Source: Sphingosinicella microcystinivorans
GTDB lineage: Bacteria > Pseudomonadota > Alphaproteobacteria > Sphingomonadales > Sphingomonadaceae
Length of the DNA stretch: 64,000 nucleotides
Direction of reading: 5' to 3'
NCBI RefSeq assembly: GCF_027941835.1
Contig: NZ_CP116005.1
Span: 248,001-312,000, forward strand
Below, in pieces: positions 1 to 9,237 of the stretch. Under the pieces are notes generated by a model. It made no database searches. It worked only from the letters and a program-made list of their open reading frames with translations, and was not told where the DNA came from. The translations under genes were made by a program, and so were the position numbers. Numbering within the stretch: the stretch's first letter is position 1; every line of letters begins with the position of its first letter.

Positions 1-336
1 GTCCACCGAGTCTTTCTGGTCGAACCACTGGTTCGCGACGATGCCCGTCGCATTGGGATGACGGCCGGTCGCGATCACGGCATGTCCCGCGCATGTTTCG
101 GTTATGCCGTGGGTATGGAAGGCATTCGCATAGACGATTCCGTGCGCGAGCGTTTTCAGCCCGCCACGGAATTGGTCGCGATAGCCGTTGAAGAGATCGG
201 CGGAAAACTGGTCTATGGAGATGAGGACGATCAGCCTTGGCTGCACTCCGTCCTTCGGCGGACCCGCCTGCGACGGCGGGATGAATCCCGCCCCCGCCAG
301 CATCACGACGAGCATCGCCACCAACCGAAACGCCAT
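1..336 (-). CDS. Alkaline phosphatase family protein (PhoK / nucleotide pyrophosphatase fold), 3' end outside the window
   Basis: The first 112 codons are visible; the gene runs off the left edge. The start at 336 is set by a GGAGG about six bases upstream. Residues 1-25 form a signal peptide ending near SQA, so the enzyme is exported. The mature part begins with LIVLISIDQFSADLF, where the Asp is a metal ligand, and continues to GITETCAGHA, where the Thr matches the nucleophile of PhoK-type alkaline phosphatases, followed by IATGRHPNATGIVAN. This arrangement belongs to the type I phosphodiesterase/alkaline phosphatase superfamily (phosphomonoester or diester hydrolysis). It lies 60 bp downstream of the TonB receptor gene in the same orientation and is probably the last visible gene of the GH3-receptor operon. 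The substrate cannot be read from this fragment. Confidence 0.82.
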   Translation of the reverse strand, partial: MAFRLVAMLVVMLAGAGFIPPSQAGPPKDGVQPRLIVLISIDQFSADLFNGYRDQFRGGLKTLAHGIVYANAFHTHGITETCAGHAVIATGRHPNATGIVANQWFDQKDSVD

Positions 337-396
337 CGCCACCTCCGCGCGTATCGGGGCGGGGTTCACCATACCCGGCTCCCCCGCCCCATGATC

Positions 397-2676
397 CTAG
401 AAGCGGCCTTCCAGCGACAGCCCGATCGTGCGGAACGAGTTCAGACCGAACATGTGGTAATAGTCGCCGCGGGACTGGGAGTTCGAGTTGATGAAGGTCG
501 GCTGACGTTCATCGAAACAGTTCCGACAGAACAGCGTGACCTTGTACCGGTCGTCGATCTGCTTGAGCCCGATGCTGGCGTCGAGCTGCGAGTAGCCCGG
601 CAGCACAGTATTCGGATCCTCCGTCGAGCTGAAGTTCGATTTCGTCCGGCTGTACAGCGCGCCCTGCAGGAACACGGCGAGGTTCTCGCTCACCGGCGTC
701 TCGTAGCGTCCGGTGAAGCTGATCGTCCACTTGGGAACGTTCGGAAGATTGTTTCCTGACGAATCCGTCGTCCCGTTCGCGCGGCAATCCGGCTGGAACG
801 GATAGCAGCGATCGAACTGGAAGTCGGAGAAAAACGCGTCGACGTAGCTGACGCCGAGATTGAGGGTCAACCCCTCGGCCGGGAGCGCCGAGGCCTCGAT
901 TTCAAAGCCCCGGGATTTGAGCGCGCCGGCATTGAGAAGCACATATCCGTTGGATGCGGCGTCGAACGCCTGCGCCTGGAAATCCTTGAACTTCGAGGTG
1001 TAGGCTGAAATGTTGAAGATCAGGCGCCGATCCAGCAGCATGGACTTGAGGCCCGCCTCATACGAGGTGGGTATTTCCGGCTTGATCAGCGGCGCATTCG
1101 GATCGATGGACAGGTTGAAACCGGGGCCCTTGTAGCCGCGCGCAACCGAGGCATAGACCATGGCGTCGTCGGCGACATCGTACTGGCCGCCTATACGCCA
1201 GGAGAAATTCTCCTCGGAAACCGATTGCGCCCGCTCGCCGGGCACGCCCAGCGGGAACACGAAGCCGGTGTCATCACTGATCGAATTCAGTTTGAGCTTG
1301 TCGTAGGTGTAGCGCCCGCCGAACGTCAGCCGCGCCCGATCGGTGAGGTTGAGCGTCGCCTGACCGAAACCGGCATAGCTCTTCGACGTCATCTCGCCGA
1401 TCGAGATGATGCCGAGCCAGGCGTCGTATCCGGGGGGCGGCGCTTCGGTTTCCCCGAAGGCTCCGCTCGCCGTGATGCTGCTGTCGCTGCCGGACCAGTA
1501 ATAATAGAGGCCGAGCTGGTATTCGAGGAAACCGCCCGTCGGCGACGCGAGGCGCAGCTCCTCGGTGAACTGGCGGACGTCGGTGAGCTGGTGGTTGGTA
1601 TCGAGAATGTCGACCCGGTGCTTGTCCGAATCGAACAAATTGTCCGCCTTGAACTTCCGCCATGCGGTTATGCTCGTCAGCGTGTGGCCGCCCGCGAATT
1701 CGTAGTCGATATTCGCCTGCAGGCCGCCGACATCGAAACTCGCCACGGTCGGGGCACCATAGCTCGAGTACGCGTTTTTCGGCCCTGCCACGATACCGAG
1801 TTCCGCGTTCTCGGCGGCGAACAGGCTCGTCGGCCGAACGATCCGATCCGCGCTGCCGCCCGAGCCGACCCCCTTGGAGTGAGCGTAATCGCCGGCGATG
1901 AAGATGCTGAGTTCGGGCGTGGGCTCCCAGAGCAGCTTGGCACGAAGACTGGTCTGGTCCTGCCCGTAATCGCTGCCCGGGACATCCACCAGATTCTTCA
2001 TGATGGGATCGGTATGCGTTTGCGATCCGCTGATCCTGAGCGCCGCGTTCTCCGAAACGGGCACGTTGATGACGCCCTGCAGACGATAGAGAAGGCCGCG
2101 TCCCGGCGAGGCGGTCGAGGCCGCCTCACCCAGAAGCGAGCCTTCGAAGCGTCCGATCTCGGGACGCCGCGTCGTGATGTTGACAAGGCCCGCCGACGCG
2201 TTTTTGCCGAACAGCATCCCTTGCGGCCCGTTGAGCACCTCGATCTGGGCAAGGTCGAGATAGTTCATGAATCCGAGGACGGGACTCCCCATGACGACGC
2301 CGTCGATCACCGAGGTGACGCTGGACTCGATGGTGTTCGAGAAGCTGAGCGTACCGACGCCGCGGATCGAGAAGTTGGACGCGCCCATCGCCGCGTTGAA
2401 GCTCTTCACCTGAAGACTCGGCGCGACGAGCTGCAACTGCGACGGGTCGAAGATCTGGCGCGACGCAAGCTGGTCGCTGCTGACCACGGTGGCCGAGATC
2501 GGAACGCTCTGGAGATTCTCGGCGCGCTTCTGCGCGGTGACGATGATCTCGCCGAAACCGCCGCTGTCCGATTCGACTTCGCGCGCACTGCCGGCCGACG
2601 ACTCCTGGGCATGAGCTGCAGCGGACAGCACGAGAACGGTCGCCATTGCGCTTGCCGACGACAGAATTCCTTTCAT
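397..2676 (-). CDS. TonB-dependent outer-membrane receptor
   Basis: About 759 residues. An Ala-rich signal peptide ends at AAAHAQ, followed by the plug start GGFGEIIVTAQKR, the RGVG plug motif and a 22-strand-type barrel ending in the aromatic residue F (GLSLEGRF). It should import a ligand across the outer membrane using TonB energy. ATG 2676 is preferred to ATG 2682 because GGGGAGG touches the upstream ATG but sits six bases before the second one. The gene starts 22 bp after the GH3 stop codon, so the two are almost certainly co-transcribed; the ligand is therefore probably an oligosaccharide or glycoside (inference). Expression is likely under the LacI operators at 4951-4987. Confidence 0.93.
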   Translation of the reverse strand: MKGILSSASAMATVLVLSAAAHAQESSAGSAREVESDSGGFGEIIVTAQKRAENLQSVPISATVVSSDQLASRQIFDPSQLQLVAPSLQVKSFNAAMGASNFSIRGVGTLSFSNTIESSVTSVIDGVVMGSPVLGFMNYLDLAQIEVLNGPQGMLFGKNASAGLVNITTRRPEIGRFEGSLLGEAASTASPGRGLLYRLQGVINVPVSENAALRISGSQTHTDPIMKNLVDVPGSDYGQDQTSLRAKLLWEPTPELSIFIAGDYAHSKGVGSGGSADRIVRPTSLFAAENAELGIVAGPKNAYSSYGAPTVASFDVGGLQANIDYEFAGGHTLTSITAWRKFKADNLFDSDKHRVDILDTNHQLTDVRQFTEELRLASPTGGFLEYQLGLYYYWSGSDSSITASGAFGETEAPPPGYDAWLGIISIGEMTSKSYAGFGQATLNLTDRARLTFGGRYTYDKLKLNSISDDTGFVFPLGVPGERAQSVSEENFSWRIGGQYDVADDAMVYASVARGYKGPGFNLSIDPNAPLIKPEIPTSYEAGLKSMLLDRRLIFNISAYTSKFKDFQAQAFDAASNGYVLLNAGALKSRGFEIEASALPAEGLTLNLGVSYVDAFFSDFQFDRCYPFQPDCRANGTTDSSGNNLPNVPKWTISFTGRYETPVSENLAVFLQGALYSRTKSNFSSTEDPNTVLPGYSQLDASIGLKQIDDRYKVTLFCRNCFDERQPTFINSNSQSRGDYYHMFGLNSFRTIGLSLEGRF

Positions 2677-2698
2677 GTTCATCCTCCCCTGCTTGTGT

Positions 2699-4903
2699 TT
2701 ACCTGACGTAATTCCAAGTGCGCTCCGTCAGCTGCGCGGCGGTCTCCTCGAGGAGATCTTCTGCCGACGCACCCAATGCGAACCGATAGGTCCCTGCGGA
2801 AATCTTCCAGCCCTTCGGCGTCCATTCGGCGAGGAGCCGCGGGTCGATCGGGACCTCGGCGGTTCGCGCTTCGCCCGGTTGGAGGTCGACCCGGGAAAAG
2901 CCAACCAGACGACGCGTCTTTCCGTGCGGCGTTTCGATCAGGTACACCTGCCCGATATCCGCGCCCGCGCGCGAACCGCTGTTCCGTATCGTGAAGGATG
3001 CGACCGGCGCATTGCCGCCCGTGACGGTGAGGGCGGATCTTTCGAAACGCGTATAGCTGAGACCGAAACCGAACGGGAAAAGCGGCTTTTCGCCCTTGCG
3101 CGCGAACCAGCGATAGCCGACGTCGGCGCCTTCGATGTTATAGTCGATGTCGAGCGTCTGGCCGGGCTTTCCGTGCCCCGAGAAATCCGGCTCGACGGTA
3201 TCGGCACCCGGCAGCGCGGGGCGCGGTAGCTGCGCGACCGAGGCCGGAAACGTCACCGGCAAACGGCCGGACGGGTTGACGTCGCCGAACAGCACCGCAG
3301 CGACGGCCTCTCCGCCCCGGGCACCCGGATACCACGCCTCCAGAATTGCAGCGACGTCGCTGCGCCACGGCATCGCGACCGGGCCGCCTGTCTGCAACAC
3401 CACCACCGTATTCGGATTCGCCCTGGCGACCGCCGCAATGACCTCGTCCTGACCGGTCGGCAAGGACAGGTCGGGCACATCGAAGCCTTCCGTCATCCAC
3501 TGCGTTGCGAACACGATGACAAGGTCCGCACTCTTCGCGGCCAGCGCGGCCTCCGACGCGTAACGGCCATCCCGGAATACGACCTCCGCCTTCGGCGCAC
3601 GTGCGCGAATGGCCTTCAGGGGCGAGGACCGGTGAAAGTTCTGCGCCATGATCGACGCGAACATGCCTTCGGCCTGAACGGGCAAGGACACGACCGGGCC
3701 GCCCTCTCCTTGCGTCTGCGAGGAGCCCCCGCCGGAAAGCACACCGGCATCGGCATATCCGCCGACCACCAGAATGCGGTTCGCCGAAGCGGCAAGCGGC
3801 AGGATATTGTCGCGGTTCTGCAGGAGGACCATGCCCTGCTCGGCAATTCTTTGCGCGACGGCCGCACCTTTCGCGAAGTCGACCGGTGCGCGCTCGGGAG
3901 GGTTCGCATCGACGCCGACCGCATAGATCGACCGGAGCACGCGGCGGTTCATATCCGCAACCTTGCTGCGGTAACGCCTGTCCTTCTGCGATGCATCCAG
4001 AAGCGGCTGGCCGAAAAACACCGACGCATCGAGTTGCGCGCCCGACTGCTGATCGAGCCCGGCCAGAGCGAAATCCGTTCCCCGGACCGCGCCCCAATCG
4101 GACATCACCCAGCCCTTGTAGCCCCAGTCCCGCTTCAGGACCTTGTTCAGGAGCGTGTCGCTGCCGCACGCCTGCGCGCCGTTCACCTTGTTGTAGGCGC
4201 ACATCACCGAACCCGGATCGCCTTGCTCGATCGCGATTTCGAAGGCGAGCAGATCGCTCATGCGGAACGCGCCGTCTTCGATGATCGCGTTGTGGAACTG
4301 CCGCCCCGTTTCGGTCGGGTTCAGCGCGAAATGCTTGACTGTCGATATGACGTGACGGGACTGGATGCCCTTGACCGCCGCACCGCCGAGCAGGCCCGAA
4401 TGCAGCGGATCCTCGCCGAGATACTCGAAATTGCGACCACCGCGCGGGTCGCGGACGAGGTTGATCCCGCCGGCCAGAAGCACGTTGAAGCCCTTCGCAT
4501 GGGCTTCCCCTGCGATGAGCGCGCCGCCTTCGCGCATGAGTTCGGGGTTCCATGTCGAACCCATCGCAAGGCCGGAGGGGAGCGCCGTTGCGCCGTCGCC
4601 TCGCGCGCCGCCGACATAGGAGACGCCAAGACTCGCATCCGTTTCGGTCAGCGCCGGAATCCCCAGCCGCTCGACTCCGCGGATATATCCGGCGCCGAAC
4701 GGCACGCCCTCGGGGATCGGCGTACCGTCGAACGGCAAGGCCATGATGCCGTTCAAAAGCCGGACACGCTCCTCGCCCACGAGCGCAGCTTCGGCTGACG
4801 CCGCGCGCCTGTCGGGATCGCCGGCGTGTTGCGGCTGCCCTTCGGCCACAGCCACAGCTGCGTGCGTAACGAGAAAGACCGCACCGCACAGTCCGAGCCT
4901 CAT
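2699..4903 (-). CDS. Glycoside hydrolase family 3 beta-glucosidase, exported
   Basis: A 734-residue protein. ATG 4903 is chosen because GGGAGG lies just upstream; longer in-frame forms would place the operators inside the gene. Residues 1-20 are a signal peptide. The GH3 N-terminal domain shows KHF (190-192) and the nucleophile motif VMSDWG with Asp269. A GH3 C-terminal alpha/beta domain and a fibronectin III-like domain follow, giving the usual three-domain length of bacterial beta-glucosidases. It removes non-reducing-end beta-linked sugars from oligosaccharides or glycosides, probably in the periplasm. It is the first gene of an operon with a TonB receptor and a phosphatase, divergent from a LacI repressor. 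Specificity within GH3 (glucosidase, xylosidase and so on) cannot be assigned from the sequence. Confidence 0.92.
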   Translation of the reverse strand: MRLGLCGAVFLVTHAAVAVAEGQPQHAGDPDRRAASAEAALVGEERVRLLNGIMALPFDGTPIPEGVPFGAGYIRGVERLGIPALTETDASLGVSYVGGARGDGATALPSGLAMGSTWNPELMREGGALIAGEAHAKGFNVLLAGGINLVRDPRGGRNFEYLGEDPLHSGLLGGAAVKGIQSRHVISTVKHFALNPTETGRQFHNAIIEDGAFRMSDLLAFEIAIEQGDPGSVMCAYNKVNGAQACGSDTLLNKVLKRDWGYKGWVMSDWGAVRGTDFALAGLDQQSGAQLDASVFFGQPLLDASQKDRRYRSKVADMNRRVLRSIYAVGVDANPPERAPVDFAKGAAVAQRIAEQGMVLLQNRDNILPLAASANRILVVGGYADAGVLSGGGSSQTQGEGGPVVSLPVQAEGMFASIMAQNFHRSSPLKAIRARAPKAEVVFRDGRYASEAALAAKSADLVIVFATQWMTEGFDVPDLSLPTGQDEVIAAVARANPNTVVVLQTGGPVAMPWRSDVAAILEAWYPGARGGEAVAAVLFGDVNPSGRLPVTFPASVAQLPRPALPGADTVEPDFSGHGKPGQTLDIDYNIEGADVGYRWFARKGEKPLFPFGFGLSYTRFERSALTVTGGNAPVASFTIRNSGSRAGADIGQVYLIETPHGKTRRLVGFSRVDLQPGEARTAEVPIDPRLLAEWTPKGWKISAGTYRFALGASAEDLLEETAAQLTERTWNYVR

Positions 4904-4950
4904 GTGATCCTCCCATCCCGTTTTTATTGATCCAATTGCTACGAGATATA

Positions 4951-4987
4951 TGACAGCGCTGTCAATCACAAATTGTCAGCGCTGTCA
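4951..4987. promoter_or_regulatory. Pair of LacI-family operators between GH3 and lacI-type genes
   Basis: Positions 4951-4964 read TGACAGCGCTGTCA, a perfect 14-bp palindrome. Positions 4974-4987 read TGTCAGCGCTGTCA, the same box with one mismatch. The centres are 23 bp apart, about two helical turns. A central CG-containing palindrome is typical of LacI-family operators. The pair lies 48 bp upstream of the GH3 start and 43 bp upstream of the regulator start, so it can control both divergent promoters. Confidence 0.8.
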
Positions 4988-5029
4988 TCATATGGACCAA
5001 GCACATGTTTTCCGGCTAGATTCTCCCCC

Positions 5030-6061
5030 ATGCCCCTTGGGACACCAACGCCCTCGAAACCGCCCGTGACACTTGCTCACGTGGCTGCAATCGCGCGGGT
5101 CTCTCCGAAAACCGTGTCGCGCGTCATCAATCGCGACGCAAATGTAAGCCCCGCAACCAAGGCCCGCGTCGAAGCCGCCATCCTGGAGACCGGCTACGTG
5201 GTCAACCTCGCCGCGCGATCGCTTGCGGCCTCGCGTTCCTACCTGATCGGCATGTTCATGCCGAACATGTCCTCCCACTATTGCGCAGAGATTTTTCGCG
5301 GCGCCGCCCGGGCCTGCCGCCAGCACGGTTTTCACCTCGTGGTAGAGGAATATGACTTCGGGGCGGCAACGGTCGTGGACCGTTATGAATACGGACTGCG
5401 CAGTACGCGGTGTGAAGCGCTTCTGCTTATTCCGCCTGTGTGTGACGACATGCCACTGCTGGAGGCCTTGGATCGCGATGGGGTCCGCTATGTCTGCATT
5501 TCACCCGGAAGGCACGACGACCGCACTACGGCAATATTCGCAGATGACAGTCAGGGCGTCGCATCGCTCGCACGGCATTTGTGGAACCGCGGTTGCAGAC
5601 GCTTCGGCCTGATTGCCGGCCCTTCAAGCCACGCTTCGGCGGCGATACGCGAAACGGCCTTCACCGACACACTGAAGGGTTTGGGCGCAGGCCCTGATGA
5701 CATCACAATGGCAAGGCCTGACTGGAATGGCACGATTGCCGAAGTCGGCCGGAAAGCCGCATTGTCGTTGCTTTCGGGTCCGCAGGCACGGCCTGACGCG
5801 ATCTTCGCATTCAACGATGAAGCCGCGATAGGCGCCATCACCTGCGCCCGCGATCTGGGCCTGAACATTCCGGGCGACGTCGCGATCGCCGGCTTCGACG
5901 ACAGCTATATGGCGCAACTCGTCTGGCCCCAGTTGACCACGGTGCATCAGCCGATCGCCGAAATCGCAATCAAGGCCATTCAGGTGATCGCCGAAGAACA
6001 ACCCGCAGAGCACCGACGAATCTATATGCCTACGCATCTCGTTGTTCGAGACAGCGCATAG
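5030..6061 (+). CDS. LacI-family transcriptional regulator
   Basis: A 343-residue protein if started at ATG 5030; a longer reading from 4973 would translate through the operator region. The N-terminal helix-turn-helix is at residues 11-35 (VTLAHVAAIARVSPKTVSRV), followed by the hinge helix LAARSLAASRS, which inserts in the minor groove in this family. A type I periplasmic-binding-protein-like sensor domain follows (IFAFNDEAAIGA, AIAGFDDS). It is probably a repressor released by a sugar derived from the GH3 substrate. It is divergent from the GH3-receptor-phosphatase operon with two matching palindromes between them, so local and auto-regulation are likely. Confidence 0.92.
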   Translation: MPLGTPTPSKPPVTLAHVAAIARVSPKTVSRVINRDANVSPATKARVEAAILETGYVVNLAARSLAASRSYLIGMFMPNMSSHYCAEIFRGAARACRQHGFHLVVEEYDFGAATVVDRYEYGLRSTRCEALLLIPPVCDDMPLLEALDRDGVRYVCISPGRHDDRTTAIFADDSQGVASLARHLWNRGCRRFGLIAGPSSHASAAIRETAFTDTLKGLGAGPDDITMARPDWNGTIAEVGRKAALSLLSGPQARPDAIFAFNDEAAIGAITCARDLGLNIPGDVAIAGFDDSYMAQLVWPQLTTVHQPIAEIAIKAIQVIAEEQPAEHRRIYMPTHLVVRDSA

Positions 6062-6252
6062 GGCCATTTGCCGAATGCACGTACTTTCATGGCATGGACG
6101 AAAATTGCAGGACATGAAGGAAATCGTGCCTGCAGGCCGGGCGACAGCCGACATTGCCGCGCCCGCATCGTGCGCAGCGTCGCCGGGATCATCCAGCTGT
6201 CGAGCGCCGGAACGGGGAGCCTGCGGAACTCTAGGTTCGAGCCACTTCCGCC

Positions 6253-6864
6253 TCACCCCGTCGTCGACAGCGCGCGGCTACAGGCCTCGCGCGTCGCGCA
6301 GATATAGAGGACCGACTTGGCGCGCGACATGCCAACGTAGAGCGTTTCCCGATCCCGCCCGGGCGTGCAGTCGTCGAGCGCCCAAAGGATGATGACGGGC
6401 CGTTCGAGCCCCTTGAAGCGCGCCACCGTGTCCACGGTGATGACACCGGGGTCATATTCCTCGATCCAGCCGAGCCGGGAGTCCGAGGGGATCGGGACTC
6501 TCGCCAGCGCGGTTTCATAGGCGCTTCTGAGCGCCCCCTTGCAGATCAGGACTGCGATGTCGTGGGGAGCGATCCGTTCCGCAACGATCAGCCGCGTCAG
6601 CAGCGAGCCGATGGCGCGCGCCTGCCGCTCGATCCCGCCGGCGTGGATCGTCCCGACCTCGACGCCCGCGATCTCCGGCGCCGCGACGGCCGTGCCGCGA
6701 TAGTGGCGGTAGGCCGCGTCATGGATGGCGCTGGTGTTCCGGCAGTTGCGGTCCAGGATCATCGGTTCGCCCGGAACGGGAATGCTCGCCGACCGGTGAT
6801 AGAGGTCCTGGTTCTCGTCGAGGAAGACATAGAGCATCCCCTCGTCGGGCCGGGTGAGCAGCAT
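6253..6864 (-). pseudogene. 3' half of a NERD/UvrD-type DNA helicase gene split by IS3 copy A
   Basis: This half encodes the C-terminal superfamily 1 part: VFLDENQDLY, LDRNCRNTSAI (motif IV region), GVITVDTVARFKGLER (motif V) and LYVGMSRAK (motif VI, with the arginine finger). The IS3 element ends exactly at 6865. The 4-bp GCAT at 6861-6864 recurs at 8130-8133. Joining 8130-9237 to 6253-6860 restores EMLLTRPDEG without any frame change and gives a 571-residue protein. The visible ATG of this half lies inside the target duplication, so it would not normally serve as a start. As it stands the helicase is inactivated. Confidence 0.85.
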
Positions 6865-6924
6865 TGATCTTCCCCCGGTTGCGCGGACACCGATGAAGGG
6901 CTCATTGGAGCCAGGAGGTGTAAG

Positions 6925-7206
6925 ATGGCAAAGGTTGGGAAGCGATATTTCACGGACGAGTTCAAGCGCGAGGCGGTGACGCTATGGGAGACGAGCGGTC
7001 GGATGCAGGCCGACGTTGCGCGTGAGTTGGGTATCATGCCGACGATGTTGAGGCGCTGGCAACGGGCACTGGAGATCAAGGGGACAGTGCCTGCGGCGAA
7101 GCCGCTATCATCGTCGATGGCGTCGCCGGCGGATCAGGCGTCGGAGATTGCCAGGCTACGCCGCGAGCTCGATCGCACGCGCATGGAGCGCGACATTCTA
7201 AAAAAG
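6925..7206 (+). CDS. IS3-family transposase OrfA, copy A
   Basis: The start ATG 6925 follows AGGAGG. The protein begins with a helix-turn-helix (FTDEFKREAVTLWE, ADVARELGIMPTMLRRW) and ends with a leucine zipper (EIARLRRELDRTRMERDILKK), as in IS3 OrfA proteins that bind the terminal repeats. The end is placed at the A AAA AAG heptamer (7200-7206), where similarity to OrfA stops. The reading frame itself stays open to 8028, opposite in character to orfB. A -1 slip at the heptamer would end at TGA 7236-7238. OrfB is in the +1 frame, so the usual -1 fusion to OrfAB is not directly available (see findings). Confidence 0.85.
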
Positions 7207-7234
7207 CGGTCGGCATTTGCGCGGAGATGCCACG

Positions 7235-8098
7235 GTGAAGTTCCAGTTCATCCGCGCCCATGCTGGCCCCTGGCCGGTCAGCGTCATGTGCCGCATGCTC
7301 GGTGTGTCGCGCAGCGGCTATTACGATTGGCGCGATCGACCGCCGAGTATGCGCATGACGGAGAACGCCGTGTTGCTCGCCGATATCCGCCGGATCCAGG
7401 CGCGGCATTCCGGGCGATACGGCAGTCCCCGGATGCATGCCGCGCTGCGCGCGGAAGGGCGCGGCTGCAGCCGCGGTCGTGTCGAGCGGCTGATGCGCCG
7501 TCACGGCATTCGTGCGCTTGCCGGTCGCCGCTTTCGGCCCTCGACGACCGACAGCCGCCATTACCTGCCGATCGCGCCGAACCTGCTAGCGCAGCGCTTC
7601 GAAGCAACGGCGCCGAACCGCGTGTGGCTGGCCGATATCAGCTATATCCCGACCGGCGAAGGCTGGCTGTATCTGGCGGCCGTGCTCGATCTGGCGACGC
7701 GCAAGATCGTGGGCTGGGCGATGCGGGATCACATGCGCACCGAACTGACGCTCGCTGCGTTGATGATGGCCGCCCAACGGCAGCGACCAGCACGCGGACT
7801 CGTGCATCACTCCGATCGCGGATCGCAATATGCCGCCGGGGCTTATGTCGATCAACTCACCGCGATCGGCGCGACCGCGTCGATGAGCCGCACCGGAAAC
7901 TGTTACGACAACGCGCCGATGGAGAGCTTCTTTCATACGCTGAAGGTCGAACTGGTCCATCAATGCCGCTGGGCAACGCACGTCGAAGCCCGGCAGGCTC
8001 TGTTCGGATATATCGAAGGCTATTATAATCGGCATCGCATGCACTCGGCGCTCGGGTATCTCACCCCCGAACAGGCCGAGCAACGCATGACGGGCTAA
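7235..8098 (+). CDS. IS3-family transposase OrfB (DDE catalytic subunit), copy A
   Basis: About 287 residues from GTG 7235, which has GGAGA seven bases upstream; TTG 7217 is a possible earlier start. The N-terminus VKFQFIRAH...GVSRSGYYDW is the typical HTH_21 beginning of OrfB. The rve integrase core supplies the acidic triad: VWLADISYI, HHSDRGSQY and NAPMESFFHTLK. It catalyses cut-and-paste or circle-forming transposition of the element. The frame is intact and no internal stop is present, and all three copies in the window encode the same OrfB, so it is presumably active. Confidence 0.93.
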   Translation: MKFQFIRAHAGPWPVSVMCRMLGVSRSGYYDWRDRPPSMRMTENAVLLADIRRIQARHSGRYGSPRMHAALRAEGRGCSRGRVERLMRRHGIRALAGRRFRPSTTDSRHYLPIAPNLLAQRFEATAPNRVWLADISYIPTGEGWLYLAAVLDLATRKIVGWAMRDHMRTELTLAALMMAAQRQRPARGLVHHSDRGSQYAAGAYVDQLTAIGATASMSRTGNCYDNAPMESFFHTLKVELVHQCRWATHVEARQALFGYIEGYYNRHRMHSALGYLTPEQAEQRMTG

Positions 8099-8129
8099 CC
8101 CTAGTGTCCGCACAACCGGAGGAAGATCA

Positions 8130-9237
8130 GCATCTCGATCGGAAGCCAGAACGCGTCGCCGAAGTCCTGACCCTCGTCGACGACGATCGCGTCATAGGCC
8201 GGCCCCAGCAGGTTCACGGCAGTGGCCAGCGCGAGCGGCATCTGCAGCTCGAACTTGTCCGCCCCGGGATGGTCGCGCCCGGCTTCCGCCATGACGTCGC
8301 GCCCCAGTTCCATGCGCGCCCGGCTCGCCCAGCGATGACAGACCTGGTGGAAGGTCGCGACGTCGAGGCCGTCGATGCCCTCGCACTGCTCGCGCAGGTG
8401 ATCCGCCAGCCCGCGGTTGAAGCAGACGAGTAGCGTGCGCAGCCCCTCGTCGGCGAGCCTGACCGCCTTCTCCCGCGCGATCAGGGTCTTGCCGGTTCCC
8501 GCGCCGCCGGAGATCATGACCCGCCGTTGCCGCCGCAACATGTCCAGGATCATCGCCTGGCGCCGGGTGAGCTCGATCCGCCGCACCTCCTCGTCCTGGA
8601 TCCGGGCGGAAAGGAGCGGGCGCGTGGTCGCCGCGCGGGCGAAGATGCGGATGATGGCATTGACGCCCCGGCTGCCGATCTCCGCGATCCGGCCTTTCTC
8701 GTCGTCCCGCCAGTAGGCGAAGACCCGCTCGACCCACCCGGCCAGCGATTCCATGTGGCCCCGGTCGCCGATCAGCGCGGCCGGAGCATCCGGTCCGCAC
8801 AGCCGCGCCCCGTCGCCGACGTCGGGAAGGAACACGGCATGGCCGAGGTTGAAGCGGCCGATGCGGAGCGTCTGCCAAGCCGGATTTTCCCTGATCTTCT
8901 CGAGGATGCCATATTTGCCGGTCCTCGCCTGCTCGAAGGGGTTCCTGATGTCATGGACCGTCCCGTCCCTGTCGGTCGAGGTCCATGCGCGCGTGCTGTA
9001 ATCGAGCGAAACCCGGCCGCCCTTCACCTCGACGACGAGCACGCCGCGGCGCGGATGGCAGATCAGGAGGTCGGTCTCTCCGTCCCGCGGCCCCGAACCG
9101 CCCGGCTTCGATATCCATGCGACCGAATGCAGAACCGTGTAGTCGTCGTCGAGCTGCTTCCCCAAGGCCTCGAAAAGCTTCAGCTCCGCCTTCGAATCCG
9201 ACGTCGCGACCTCGGGGGAAGGGATGCACCTTGCCAT
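8130..9237 (-). pseudogene. 5' half of a NERD-domain DNA helicase gene split by IS3 copy A
   Basis: This half encodes an N-terminal NERD nuclease-related domain (ETDLLICHPRRGVLVVEVKGG, with the E-x-K core) followed by the superfamily 1 helicase Walker A motif SGGAGTGKTLIA and motif II VVDEGQDF. Translation continues a few codons into the element (to 8101), ending LIFLRLCGH. The rest of the helicase is at 6253-6860. NERD-UvrD proteins of about 570 residues are often found in mobile or defence contexts; their role is not settled. The start overlaps the stop codon of a small upstream reading frame as TGATG. Confidence 0.85.

Larger units (their letters stand above)
6865..8129 (+). mobile_element. 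IS3-family insertion sequence, copy A (1265 bp)
   Basis: Imperfect terminal inverted repeats begin TGATCTTCC at both ends (6865-6890 and 8104-8129) and differ at two positions. The direct repeat GCAT flanks the element, a 4-bp target duplication in the size range of the IS3 family. It contains orfA (HTH plus leucine zipper) and orfB (DDE transposase). It splits a helicase gene. Two further copies lie at 47144-48407 and 59314-60578. Confidence 0.95.

Noticed and set aside
1225-2706. 493-codon open frame on the plus strand
   Set aside because: Antisense shadow of the TonB receptor; no domain pattern.
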